A DNA stretch of 64,000 nt from Cellulomonas terrae (GTDB lineage: Bacteria; Actinomycetota; Actinomycetes; Actinomycetales; Cellulomonadaceae). The notes beneath the pieces were generated by a model. It made no database searches and was not told where the DNA came from. It saw only the letters and a list, made by a program, of their open reading frames with translations. How positions within the stretch are numbered: the first letter of the stretch is position 1; each line of letters starts with the position of its first letter. A program made the translations under genes and the position numbers. Shown here piece by piece: positions 28,007 to 35,327 of the stretch. Location: assembly GCF_007990265.1 (NCBI RefSeq), contig NZ_BJWH01000018.1, positions 29,840 to 93,839 on the forward strand, given 5' to 3'.

Positions 28007-28684
28007 GTGACAGTCACCCCTCTGGACCAGCTCGTCGCCCCCGACTGGGCCGTCGCGCTCGCACCCGTCGAGCCGCAGCTGCGTGCCGCGGGCCAGTTCC
28101 TGCGCGACGAGGTGGCCGCCGGGCGCAGCTACCTGCCGGCGGGCGACGCGGTCCTACGGGCGTTCCGGCGTCCGCTCGCCGAGGTGCGCGTGCTCGTCGT
28201 CGGACAGGACCCGTACCCCACGCCCGGGCACCCCATGGGGCTCTCGTTCTCCGTGCAGCCCGACGTCCGGCCGCTGCCCCGGTCGCTGACCAACATCTTC
28301 ACGGAGCTCGTGGCCGACGTGGGCGTCGCGCCCCCGCGCACCGGGGACCTGTCCCCGTGGGCCGACCAGGGCGTGATGCTCCTGAACAGGGTGCTGACCG
28401 TCCGGCCGGGCGCCCCGGCGTCCCACCGTCGGCACGGCTGGGAGGCGGTGACCGACCGCGCGATCGCGGCCCTCGTCGAGCGCGGTGGGCCCTTGGTCGC
28501 CGTGCTCTGGGGCCGGGACGCGCAGTCGCTGAAGCCGGCCCTCGGGAGCGTGCCGACGGTCGAGAGCGTGCACCCGAGCCCGCTGTCCGCGAGCCGCGGC
28601 TTCTTCGGCTCCCGGCCGTTCTCGCGCGTGAACGAGCTCCTGGTGGCACAGGGCGCACAGCCGGTCGACTGGTCCCTCCCCTGA
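28007..28684 (+). CDS. ung: uracil-DNA glycosylase, family 1
   Basis: A 225-residue glycosylase that removes uracil from DNA at the start of base-excision repair. Motif [18 protein letters not shown] contains catalytic Asp68; motif [12 protein letters not shown] contains His189. Length is normal for Ung. The GTG at 28007 is set by the leaderless -10 box; an in-frame ATG lies about 50 codons upstream and is not needed for the fold. Confidence 0.96.
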   Translation: MTVTPLDQLVAPDWAVALAPVEPQLRAAGQFLRDEVAAGRSYLPAGDAVLRAFRRPLAEVRVLVVGQDPYPTPGHPMGLSFSVQPDVRPLPRSLTNIFTELVADVGVAPPRTGDLSPWADQGVMLLNRVLTVRPGAPASHRRHGWEAVTDRAIAALVERGGPLVAVLWGRDAQSLKPALGSVPTVESVHPSPLSASRGFFGSRPFSRVNELLVAQGAQPVDWSLP

Positions 28685-28697
28685 GCGAGCGGGCAGG

Positions 28698-29504
28698 ATG
28701 TCCGACGTGCCTGAAGAGATCCCCCGCTGGTCCCGCTACGTCGCCATCGGCGACTCGTTCACCGAGGGTCTGTGGGACGACCCCGACGGCCGCGAGGCCG
28801 CGCAGCGCGGCTGGGCCGACCTGCTGGCCTCGCACCTGTCCGCGCGCCGCAGCGCCGCGGGCGAGCCGCCGCTGGAGTACGCGAACCTCGCGATCCGGGG
28901 ACGGCTGCTGCGCCCGATCCTCGTCGAGCAGGTCCCCGCGGCGCTCGCACTGAAGCCCGACCTGGTGAGCCTCGTCGGCGGCGGCAACGACCTGCTCCGG
29001 CCCGGTGCCGACGTCGACCGGATGGCGCGCAACCTGGAGGCCGGCGTCCTCCGGCTGCGCAAGGCGGGGGTCGACGTGCTGCTCGGCACGGGCGTGGACG
29101 CCGCCGACAGCCCCCTGGTCCGGGCCACCCGCAGCCGCGTCGGGATCTACAACGCGCTCATCTGGTCCATGGCCCGTCGGCACGGCGCCTATGTCGTGGA
29201 CCTGTGGGGCATGCGCTCGCTGCGCGACTGGCGGATGTGGGCCGAGGACCGCATCCACCTGACCACCGACGGGCACGCCCGGGTGGCCCAGGGCGCCCTC
29301 GTCGGGCTCGGCCTGACCCCGGACGACCCCGCCTGGGACGACCCGCTCACGCCGCTGCCGCCCACCCCCCGGATGCAGAAGGCCCGCGAGGACGCCGCCT
29401 GGGTGCGCGAGCACCTGTACCCGTGGGCGACGCGGCGGCTGCGCGGGACCTCGTCGGGAGACGACCGGGCTCCCAAGCGCCCCGAGCTGTCGCCCGTGGA
29501 GTAG
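28698..29504 (+). CDS. SGNH/GDSL-type hydrolase
   Basis: A 268-residue cytoplasmic-looking esterase/lipase-type protein. Block I is VAIGDSFTEG with the nucleophile Ser, block III is GGGNDLLRPG and block V is the D-x-x-H pair in RIHLTTDGHA. Substrate is unknown. ATG at 28698 is used, but CAGGAT lies 7 bases before an in-frame GTG at 28707, so a leaderless protein 3 residues shorter is equally possible. Convergent with the exported-protein gene, only 6 bases away and with no clear terminator. Confidence 0.9.
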   Translation: MSDVPEEIPRWSRYVAIGDSFTEGLWDDPDGREAAQRGWADLLASHLSARRSAAGEPPLEYANLAIRGRLLRPILVEQVPAALALKPDLVSLVGGGNDLLRPGADVDRMARNLEAGVLRLRKAGVDVLLGTGVDAADSPLVRATRSRVGIYNALIWSMARRHGAYVVDLWGMRSLRDWRMWAEDRIHLTTDGHARVAQGALVGLGLTPDDPAWDDPLTPLPPTPRMQKAREDAAWVREHLYPWATRRLRGTSSGDDRAPKRPELSPVE

Positions 29505-29510
29505 CTGGCG

Positions 29511-30080
29511 TCAGGGGCAGCTGTAGACGAGGTTGCCGGAGCTTCCGGTGTTGCTGCCGACGAAGTCGAGCACCACCGGGTTGCCCGCACTGATCGTGGC
29601 CTTGCCCCAGTCGGCCCGGCCGGTGAACGTCACCACGCGGGTGGACGCCGAGCAGAAGCCCGGGGGCAGCGGAGCGATCACCGCGCCGCCCGAGTACTCC
29701 CCGACCCGCTTCACCGCCGGTGCGAAGGGGGCTGCGGCGAAGTCGATCGTCAGCTTCCAGTACACGGGGGTGGTGCTCGACGTGGAGACGGTCGCCTTGA
29801 TGTTCCAGTCGGCGCTGCCGTCGGTGTCGGGTCCGAAGGCCACCTGGCACGTCGGCCCGGGGATCGGGTTGCCGGCTGAGTCGGTGACCACGCAGCCGAC
29901 ACCCGCGGCCGACCAGGTCCCGCTCGATGCGGCCGCGGCAGCCCGGGCGCCGTTGGTCCACGCGGCGGACGTCGCACCGATCGCGGACGTCCCGGCGGTG
30001 ACGGCCAGCATCGATGCGGCCGCCACGGCGACGACCAGGGACGTTCGGCGAGCACGGCCGAGGGTCAGGGCGCCGATCAC
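29511..30080 (-). CDS. exported protein of the SipW cluster (unknown domain)
   Basis: A 189-residue protein, last gene of the SipW operon. It has Arg residues, a hydrophobic segment (about 13-33) and then SAAWTNGARAAAA, the same W-T-x-x-A signature as its neighbours (Trp41). The mature part has four Cys (two near residue 60-80, one near 155, one at the C-terminus), likely paired outside the cell, and a beta-rich pattern with no family I can name. GTG start overlaps the stop of the lectin gene (GTGA). Confidence 0.8.
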   Translation of the reverse strand: MIGALTLGRARRTSLVVAVAAASMLAVTAGTSAIGATSAAWTNGARAAAAASSGTWSAAGVGCVVTDSAGNPIPGPTCQVAFGPDTDGSADWNIKATVSTSSTTPVYWKLTIDFAAAPFAPAVKRVGEYSGGAVIAPLPPGFCSASTRVVTFTGRADWGKATISAGNPVVLDFVGSNTGSSGNLVYSCP

Positions 30081-30718
30081 GGGAACGGTGGGGTGCCGTA
30101 GGGCTCGATCCGCCACGAGCTGCCGTAGCCGGAGGCGCCGCAGGCGCGCATCGTGAGCGGGGTGGGGTCGGTGCCGGGCGGCGGCGTCTGCCAGCTCAGG
30201 CACCGGTCGCCGGTCGCCGGGTTGGTCCCCTGCTGGTTGCGGATCTGCACCGTGCCGTCGGCGTTGGCGACGAACCGCCACCGGAAGTTCCCGGTCATGT
30301 TCCCGGGGCAGGCCATCAGGTAGACGGTCGCGCCGTTGGTGTTGCCCGACGTCTGCATGCAGCGGACGCCCGTGACGCCGTTGTCGCCCGGGTCCTCGCG
30401 GAAGGCCTCGATGCGTCCGGCCGTCGTGAGCCACCACTTCTGCGCCGGCGTGTTGTTGCACGAGTAGAGCCGGATGGACGTGTTGTTCGCGTTCTGCCGG
30501 CTCTCGATGTCGAGGCACTTGTCGCCCGGGCCGCGGGCCTGGAACTCCTCTCCCGACATGATGCCCGAGGAGGACGCCGCGGCCCGGGCGTCGTTGGTCC
30601 ACGCCGCGGTCGTCGTCCCGACCGCCTGGACCAGCCCGACCATCGCCACCAGGGCGAGGAGCAGCACAGCGCGACGTCCACGACGTGCGCTGTGCTGGGT
30701 CGGGCCGGGACCGGTCAC
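30077..30718 (-). CDS. exported ricin-type beta-trefoil lectin-like protein
   Basis: A 213-residue protein: Arg-rich start, hydrophobic segment (about 17-33), TTAAWTNDARAAAS signature (Trp40), then one ricin B-type beta-trefoil made of three repeats. Each opens D-K-C-L-D-I, V-R-C-M-Q or D-R-C-L-S-W and closes with a Q-x-W-like strand (AQKWWL, NFRWRF, SSWRIEP), with a Cys pair in each repeat. Such domains bind galactose, xylan or other glycans. GTG start overlaps the preceding stop by 4 bases. The lectin lacks any catalytic domain, so it may bind polysaccharide for the surface structure. Confidence 0.85.
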   Translation of the reverse strand: MTGPGPTQHSARRGRRAVLLLALVAMVGLVQAVGTTTAAWTNDARAAASSSGIMSGEEFQARGPGDKCLDIESRQNANNTSIRLYSCNNTPAQKWWLTTAGRIEAFREDPGDNGVTGVRCMQTSGNTNGATVYLMACPGNMTGNFRWRFVANADGTVQIRNQQGTNPATGDRCLSWQTPPPGTDPTPLTMRACGASGYGSSWRIEPYGTPPFP

Positions 30719-31305
30719 GCGCAGGCGCCCGTGCTGGTGGACGCGGCGACGGTCGTACCGGTGTAGGCGATCTTCAACGCGGTGGCCGACGTCTGGTTCT
30801 GGTGGGTCGTCGACCAGGTGGTCGGGGTCGTCACGGTGACGGTGACGGCCTGGACGGCGCCGGCGGCCATGTTCCCGATCGCGCTCGTCGACAGCGTCAC
30901 GCTGGCGTCGTTCGCGCCCACGCCCGCCAGCGGCTCGGCCTTCGTGATCGTCGGCGCGGGGACGTTCAGGCACGTGGAGCTGCTGTTCTTGACCCAGTAC
31001 GTGGCCGTGCGCGTCTGGCCGGGGACCAGCAGGGAGAACGTGGTGCCCGCGAACGTGATGCCCGTCGCGTCGGTGTCCGCGGCCGACCACGGCCCCGTCG
31101 CCGAGGCGGCCGAGCCGTCGAGCAGGACGCTCGCGCTGCTCGAGCTCGCGTTGAACCAGGCGTCGTTGGTCCAGTTGGCCGAGGTGGCGGCCGCGCCGAT
31201 GCCGAGCAGCGCGAGACCGGCCAGGCCGAAGCGGACCGCGACTCCCTTGCGGCGGCGACGACGGTTCGTGGGGGGTGCCGCGGCACCCTCGGTGGTGGTG
31301 TCCAT
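30715..31305 (-). CDS. SipW-dependent TasA/CalY-like exported protein (second copy)
   Basis: A 196-residue protein with a polybasic start (RRRRRK, 15-20), a hydrophobic stretch FGLAGLALLGIGAAA, then TSANWTNDAWF (Trp45), and a beta-rich mature domain with the segment PGQTRTATYWVKN that resembles the second-strand region of TasA/camelysin proteins. It belongs to the SipW-dependent-type signal peptide family. In Bacillus such proteins form extracellular fibres; that role here is inferred. It is about as long as, and clearly paralogous in its N-terminus to, the first gene of the operon. Confidence 0.85.
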   Translation of the reverse strand: MDTTTEGAAAPPTNRRRRRKGVAVRFGLAGLALLGIGAAATSANWTNDAWFNASSSSASVLLDGSAASATGPWSAADTDATGITFAGTTFSLLVPGQTRTATYWVKNSSSTCLNVPAPTITKAEPLAGVGANDASVTLSTSAIGNMAAGAVQAVTVTVTTPTTWSTTHQNQTSATALKIAYTGTTVAASTSTGACA

Positions 31306-31350
31306 GATGTCGGTCCTTCCGGTGGGTCTGAGGTCGTGGGGGGTTCGAGG

Positions 31351-31905
31351 TCAGGCGGTGGCGTCGGGCGTCGCGGCTCGGTCGTCGTCACGCCGCCGTC
31401 GTGCGACCAGCACGAGGAGCAGGCCGAGCGCGGTCATGGCGAGCGCGGCGAGCGAGACCGGCCAGGTGTCCGAACCGGTGTGCGCGAGGTTCCCGGTGCC
31501 GGCCTCGACGAGCGACAGGCGCCCCTCGATGGCGCTGACGTCACCGGGCAGCAGGCTCGTCGCTGTGACGCCGACCCGGAGGTCGTAGTCGCCCGCGGCG
31601 AGGTCCTGGCCGGCACGCATCGCCAGGACGTCGGTGCACGTCCCCTGCCGGCAGAGCAGGGCCGTCCAGGTCGCGCCCGGCGTGGTGACGGACGTCACGG
31701 ACACGACGCGAGCGTCGCGGTCGAGCCGGTACGTACGCGACTGCGTCTGGCTCTCGCCGGGGTACAGCCCGGCGAACTCGAACGTGAGCGGGACGCTCCT
31801 CGGAGCTGCTCCTGCGGCGCTGGCGCCGAGCACCGCCCCGGCCGCCGTGAGCACGACCGCCAGGATCATGCTCGCGACGCCGGCCGCTCCGAGTCGCCTG
31901 GTCAT
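31351..31905 (-). CDS. LAXTG-anchored surface protein of the SipW cluster
   Basis: A 184-residue protein with a normal signal peptide (about 1-33), a beta-rich domain containing YPGESQTQSRTYRL, and a C-terminal sorting signal: LAHTG (140-144), a membrane helix (about 150-168) and RRRR. LAXTG is the motif preferred by class E sortases of high-GC Gram-positives, so this protein is probably linked to peptidoglycan and may anchor the other exported proteins. The sortase is not in the window. ATG overlaps the sipW stop (ATGA). Confidence 0.85.
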   Translation of the reverse strand: MTRRLGAAGVASMILAVVLTAAGAVLGASAAGAAPRSVPLTFEFAGLYPGESQTQSRTYRLDRDARVVSVTSVTTPGATWTALLCRQGTCTDVLAMRAGQDLAAGDYDLRVGVTATSLLPGDVSAIEGRLSLVEAGTGNLAHTGSDTWPVSLAALAMTALGLLLVLVARRRRDDDRAATPDATA

Positions 31906-32438
31906 CGCGTCACGGCGCCCTCGAGCACGGGGGTGGGCACGTCGTCGTCGTCCTCCGGCCGGGGAAGGACGGTCAGGCCGATGAGCGCGAGGATCGTGAC
32001 CGCGATCGGCACCACGACCGACCTGTTGGTCATCGTGGCGATGACGTTGCCGCCGCCGGTGACCTGGACGGCCGGCGTCCACACACGGTCCCCGACGACG
32101 TAGGCGCCGCCGTCCTCGCTGGCGTTGGCGTCACCCTTCATCCGGATCTCCCAGGTGGATCCGCCCATCGGCTCGATGGACACGATCCGGTGGGTGACCA
32201 GGTTCTGGGTGATCGGGTTGAAGATCGACGCGACGTCCCCGACCCGCAGGTCGGAGGTCGGCGTCGGCACGTCCACCAGCAGGTCCCGCGTCATGATCCC
32301 GGGCTCCATCGAGCCGGAGATCACGACGAGGGGCTGGATGTACCCGAGCTTCGTCGCGCCCCAGACGAGGACGCTCGCGAGCCCGAGCACAGCCAGGAGC
32401 CACAGGACGGCGTTGCCGAGTCCTCGAAGGACGCGCAT
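31902..32438 (-). CDS. sipW: signal peptidase I, SipW (ER-like) type
   Basis: A 178-residue membrane peptidase. Catalytic Ser43 lies in SGSMEP after the first helix (about 9-28), and His83 in VTHRI replaces the Lys of ordinary bacterial signal peptidases, which is the ER/SipW hallmark. A C-terminal helix lies at about 145-163. SipW enzymes process dedicated substrates such as TasA; four proteins with the matching signature are encoded in the same cluster. ATG start, with GGAG 7-10 bases upstream. Confidence 0.92.
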   Translation of the reverse strand: MRVLRGLGNAVLWLLAVLGLASVLVWGATKLGYIQPLVVISGSMEPGIMTRDLLVDVPTPTSDLRVGDVASIFNPITQNLVTHRIVSIEPMGGSTWEIRMKGDANASEDGGAYVVGDRVWTPAVQVTGGGNVIATMTNRSVVVPIAVTILALIGLTVLPRPEDDDDVPTPVLEGAVTR

Positions 32439-32459
32439 GGTTTCTCCAGCCAGGTTCGT

Positions 32460-32493
32460 GGAGGTGCCGCCGCGCTGAGGCGGCGGCACCTCC
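32460..32493 (-). terminator. intercistronic stem-loop after the first TasA-like gene
   Basis: A perfect 14-bp stem with a 6-base loop, 8 bases after the stop of the first TasA-like gene and before sipW. No U-run follows, so partial termination or 3' protection of the first cistron is likely. Confidence 0.65.
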
Positions 32494-32500
32494 GACGAGG

Positions 32501-33133
32501 TCACGGGGTCGGGACGGTGGCGCCCTGGAACTGGAGGGTGACGTCGACCGTCGAGCCCTGGGCGGCCGGCGTCCAGTTGGCCGGCGTGGTGATCGTCAGC
32601 GGCACGACGGTCTCGCCGTCCGCCTCGAGCGGCGTCGTGGCGGTGCCGACGCTCACGACGGCGTGGGTGTCGTCGCCGGTGCCGGTCGTGTAGTAGTCCG
32701 AGTTCGACAGCGTGAGGGTCGGGTTCGTGATCGCGAGCGACGACGTGCCCGCGTTCAGGAGGTGGACGTAGACGACGCGCTCCTCGCCCGGGACCAGCGG
32801 CTCGTTGGCGGCTGCGAGCAGGTCGAAGTCGAACGACACGAAGTCCGTCGCGCCCGAGGCGCCCGGGTTCTGGTCTGCGGTGTCCCAGCCGCCGTCCAGC
32901 GGGTCGGCGATCAGGGTGCCGGTCGCGGTGACCTGGCCCATGAGCTCGATCGTCGCGGCGTTCGCGGTGCCGCGGAACCAGGCGTCGTCGGTCCAGGCGG
33001 CGGACGTGGCCGCAGCGCCGATGCCGGCGAGGGCCGCACCGACGAGGCCGAACTTGACGACAGCGGCGCGCTTGCGCTTCTTGCGGTCGGTGTCCTGCGC
33101 GGTGGCGTCGTGCGTGACGGTCGTGGAAGCCAT
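32501..33133 (-). CDS. SipW-dependent TasA/CalY-like exported protein (first copy)
   Basis: A 210-residue protein, first gene of the operon and probably its most abundant product. Basic region RKKRKR (18-22), hydrophobic FGLVGAALAGIGAAA, then TSAAWTDDAWF (Trp47), and a beta-rich domain with VPGEERVVYVHLLNAG, the TasA-like strand pattern. The match to the alternate/SipW-dependent signal families is strong; polymerisation into fibres is an inference from Bacillus TasA. ATG with AGGAG upstream. A 229-base gap before it holds the promoter. Confidence 0.87.
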   Translation of the reverse strand: MASTTVTHDATAQDTDRKKRKRAAVVKFGLVGAALAGIGAAATSAAWTDDAWFRGTANAATIELMGQVTATGTLIADPLDGGWDTADQNPGASGATDFVSFDFDLLAAANEPLVPGEERVVYVHLLNAGTSSLAITNPTLTLSNSDYYTTGTGDDTHAVVSVGTATTPLEADGETVVPLTITTPANWTPAAQGSTVDVTLQFQGATVPTP

Positions 33134-33308
33134 GGTGATCTCCTGATCGGGAAGGTGCGGGGAATCGGCACCTCACCGAGACCCGCTCACGGAGACACGC
33201 CGAAGGGCGGTCGACCGCGAACGTAGGTGACATCGGCAGCGCCACCCGATCGGCTCTGGGTGGCAGCACCCCGCCCGCCCGGCTTGCCGGGTTCTTTCAC
33301 CCAGCACA
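33134..33308 (-). other. structured 5' leader of the SipW operon
   Basis: If transcription starts near 33309, a leader of about 175 bases precedes the first gene. It can pair CTGGGTG with CACCCAG around an inner hairpin with GCCGGG arms. It matches no riboswitch class I can confirm. Confidence 0.35.
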
Positions 33309-33315
33309 CAACCGG

Positions 33316-33344
33316 CCTATCCGTCAAGTAGGACAGTTGTCCAA
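33316..33344 (-). promoter_or_regulatory. putative promoter of the SipW operon
   Basis: TTGGAC (33339-33344) and GATAGG (33316-33321) on the minus strand, separated by 17 bases. Its -35 box and part of the spacer lie inside the 24-bp dyad. Confidence 0.45.
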
Positions 33345-33348
33345 CTTG
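33325..33348. promoter_or_regulatory. 24-bp dyad, candidate operator of the SipW operon
   Basis: CAAGT-n-GGACA-nn-TGTCC-n-ACTTG: every base outside the four n positions is symmetric. It lies between the sensor kinase stop and the SipW operon, over the predicted -35 box. The NarL-type regulator encoded next door is the obvious candidate ligand. Confidence 0.6.
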
Positions 33349-33362
33349 TGACTGTAGTCGAT

Positions 33363-34526
33363 CTAGACCAGACCTGCGCCCAGCGGCAGCCACGCCTCGA
33401 GATGGGCGCCCTTCTCCGGCCCCGGCGTCAGCGACAGCCGGCCCCCGACGAACGAGAGCCGGGTCTCCAGGCGCGTGGTCCCCGACGGCACGCCCGCGGT
33501 CGCCGGGACGTACAGGTCCCCGTCGTTGCGGACGCTCACGTGCAGGACGTCCTGCACCACGTCGAGGCTCACGGCGATCGACGTCGCCGGCCCGTGCTTG
33601 AGCGCGTTCGACACGGCTTCCTCGACCACGCGCACGGCGAGCAGCCGCTCGCTGACGGTCAGGCGGGACCCGGTGGGGTCGTCGAGCGCCCGGACCGCGT
33701 CGCTCACCGTCAGCCGCGTCGCGATGCTCGCGGGAAGCCGGCCGAGCAGCGCCCGCAGCGCGGGCACCAGACCCAGCTCGAGGCGGTCCGGGTAGAGCAG
33801 CCGGCTCATCTGCCGCACGTCGATGTCGCGCGCCTCGTCGAGCTCCTTGCGCACCCAGGCCAGGGAGTCGGCGTCGGCGGGGTCCAGCCCGTCGGCGCGG
33901 GCCAGGACCTCACCCAGCCGGGCGTCGACCAGGACCAGCTTCGACTGCAGCGTGCCGTGCAACCCCTCGGCGACCGCGCGACGGACCCGGATCTCCTCCT
34001 GCTCCAGCGCCTTGACGGCCAGCTCGACGTGGACCGCGTCCCGCGTCGCGGCCCGGGTCTTCGCCCGCGCGACCTGGCGGGTGGACAGCGCCCACATCCC
34101 GATCCCGGCGGAGACGACGCCGAGCAGGAAGCCGCTGAGCACCTCGGCGTCGCGCGTGGCCTCGGTCGGGTCGTCGTAGACGCCGAACGCCACCTGCGCC
34201 AGGTACCGGGCGATCCCCGCGACGGCAGCCGCGACGACCACGACCAGGATCTTCGTCCACCAGCGCCGCACCCGGTGGGCCCGGACGGCGGCGAGGACGG
34301 CGATGAGCACGACCACGGCGATCCCGTTCGCCGCCAGCCGCGACGCCAGCGAGACCGTCTGCCACGCAGGGACGAGGTTGGCGTACACGTAGGTCGACTG
34401 CAGGGCCGCACCCAGGCCGTAGCCGAGCGCGATGATCGCCGACCCTCGCAGGAGCGTGATCTGGTCCTGGCGGCTGTCCCGTCGGCGCTGGGCGACGACG
34501 GCTGCCGAGCTGGTCGACGACGACAT
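33363..34526 (-). CDS. NarL-type (HisKA_3-like) sensor histidine kinase
   Basis: A 387-residue membrane kinase with four to five hydrophobic helices in residues 25-170, then a dimerisation helix with candidate phospho-His in AEGLHGTLQSKL (about 205) and a HATPase domain with N-box EEAVSNALKHG. The usual D-x-G-x-G box reads NDGDL, so ATP binding may be altered. It is divergent from its regulator and ends 14 bases from the dyad before the SipW operon. ATG at 34526; longer frames lack support. Confidence 0.87.
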   Translation of the reverse strand: MSSSTSSAAVVAQRRRDSRQDQITLLRGSAIIALGYGLGAALQSTYVYANLVPAWQTVSLASRLAANGIAVVVLIAVLAAVRAHRVRRWWTKILVVVVAAAVAGIARYLAQVAFGVYDDPTEATRDAEVLSGFLLGVVSAGIGMWALSTRQVARAKTRAATRDAVHVELAVKALEQEEIRVRRAVAEGLHGTLQSKLVLVDARLGEVLARADGLDPADADSLAWVRKELDEARDIDVRQMSRLLYPDRLELGLVPALRALLGRLPASIATRLTVSDAVRALDDPTGSRLTVSERLLAVRVVEEAVSNALKHGPATSIAVSLDVVQDVLHVSVRNDGDLYVPATAGVPSGTTRLETRLSFVGGRLSLTPGPEKGAHLEAWLPLGAGLV

Positions 34527-34606
34527 CGGGGGCCCGCCTCCGTCCGCGTCCGGGTGACGTCCATCGTCCACCCGCGCGAGCCCGCGCGTCGGACCCGGAC
34601 GCAGAC

Positions 34607-34612
34607 GATACT
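34607..34612 (+). promoter_or_regulatory. leaderless -10 box (NarL-type regulator)
   Basis: GATACT, 7 bases before the ATG at 34620. Confidence 0.5.
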
Positions 34613-34619
34613 GGCGGCG

Positions 34620-35291
34620 ATGACTGTTCCCACCACCGGACCCCTCCGCGTCGCGATCGTCGAGGACCAGCCGCTGTTCCGCTCGATGCTCGAGCACACC
34701 CTGTCCGGGACCGCCGGCCTGCAGGTCGTCGCTGCCGTCGGCACCGCCACGGAGGCCGTCCGCGCGCTCCGCCCCGGCACCGCCGACTGCGTGATCCTGG
34801 ACATCGACCTCCCCGACGGCAACGGCATCGCCCTGGGGGTCACGCTGCGCCGCAACCAGCCCACCCTCGGCATCCTGCTGCTGTCCGCCCACGACGCGAT
34901 GGACCTGCTGCTGGACCTGCCCGCGGACGTCGCAGCCGGCTGGGGCTACCTGTCGAAGACCTCGTCGACGAGCGAGGAGGTGCTGGTCAACGCGGTGCGC
35001 GCCGCCGCCGTCGGCGAGACCGTGCTCGACCCCGCCCTGCTGGAGCGGATGACCCCGCGCGCCGGGTCGGCCGTCGCCCGCCTCACCGACCGGCAGTACG
35101 AGGTGCTCCGTCTGCTGGCCGCCGGCCTGTCGAACTCGGGCATCGGTGACCGGCTGGGCATCACCGAGAAGTCGGTCCAGAACCATGTCAACGGCATGTA
35201 CGCGACGCTCGGGATCGACGCCGACCCGCAGCGCAACCCACGCGTCAGCGCCGCCCTCCGGCTGCTCGAGGAGACCGGACCGGCCGACTGA
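34620..35291 (+). CDS. NarL/LuxR-family response regulator
   Basis: A 223-residue regulator. Receiver domain: acidic EDQ, phospho-acceptor Asp61 in LDIDLPDGNG, Lys in LSKTSS. C-terminal LuxR-type HTH: LTDRQYEVLRLLAAGLSNSGI through EKSVQNHVNGMYATLGI. Its kinase is divergently encoded 93 bases away. LuxR-type domains bind short dyads, which fits the 24-bp dyad upstream of the SipW cluster. Confidence 0.93.
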   Translation: MTVPTTGPLRVAIVEDQPLFRSMLEHTLSGTAGLQVVAAVGTATEAVRALRPGTADCVILDIDLPDGNGIALGVTLRRNQPTLGILLLSAHDAMDLLLDLPADVAAGWGYLSKTSSTSEEVLVNAVRAAAVGETVLDPALLERMTPRAGSAVARLTDRQYEVLRLLAAGLSNSGIGDRLGITEKSVQNHVNGMYATLGIDADPQRNPRVSAALRLLEETGPAD

Positions 35292-35327
35292 CCGGTCCCG
35301 CCAGGTTTCACCCGCCATGATCGACGC

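Noticed and set aside
33134..33300. Possible cyclic-di-GMP or cyclic-di-AMP riboswitch in the SipW leader
   Set aside because: A segment near GGGTGGCGCTGCCGATG loosely recalls part of the c-di-GMP-I aptamer, but the conserved CGCAAAGCC-type core and tetraloop are missing and the needed stem cannot form well.
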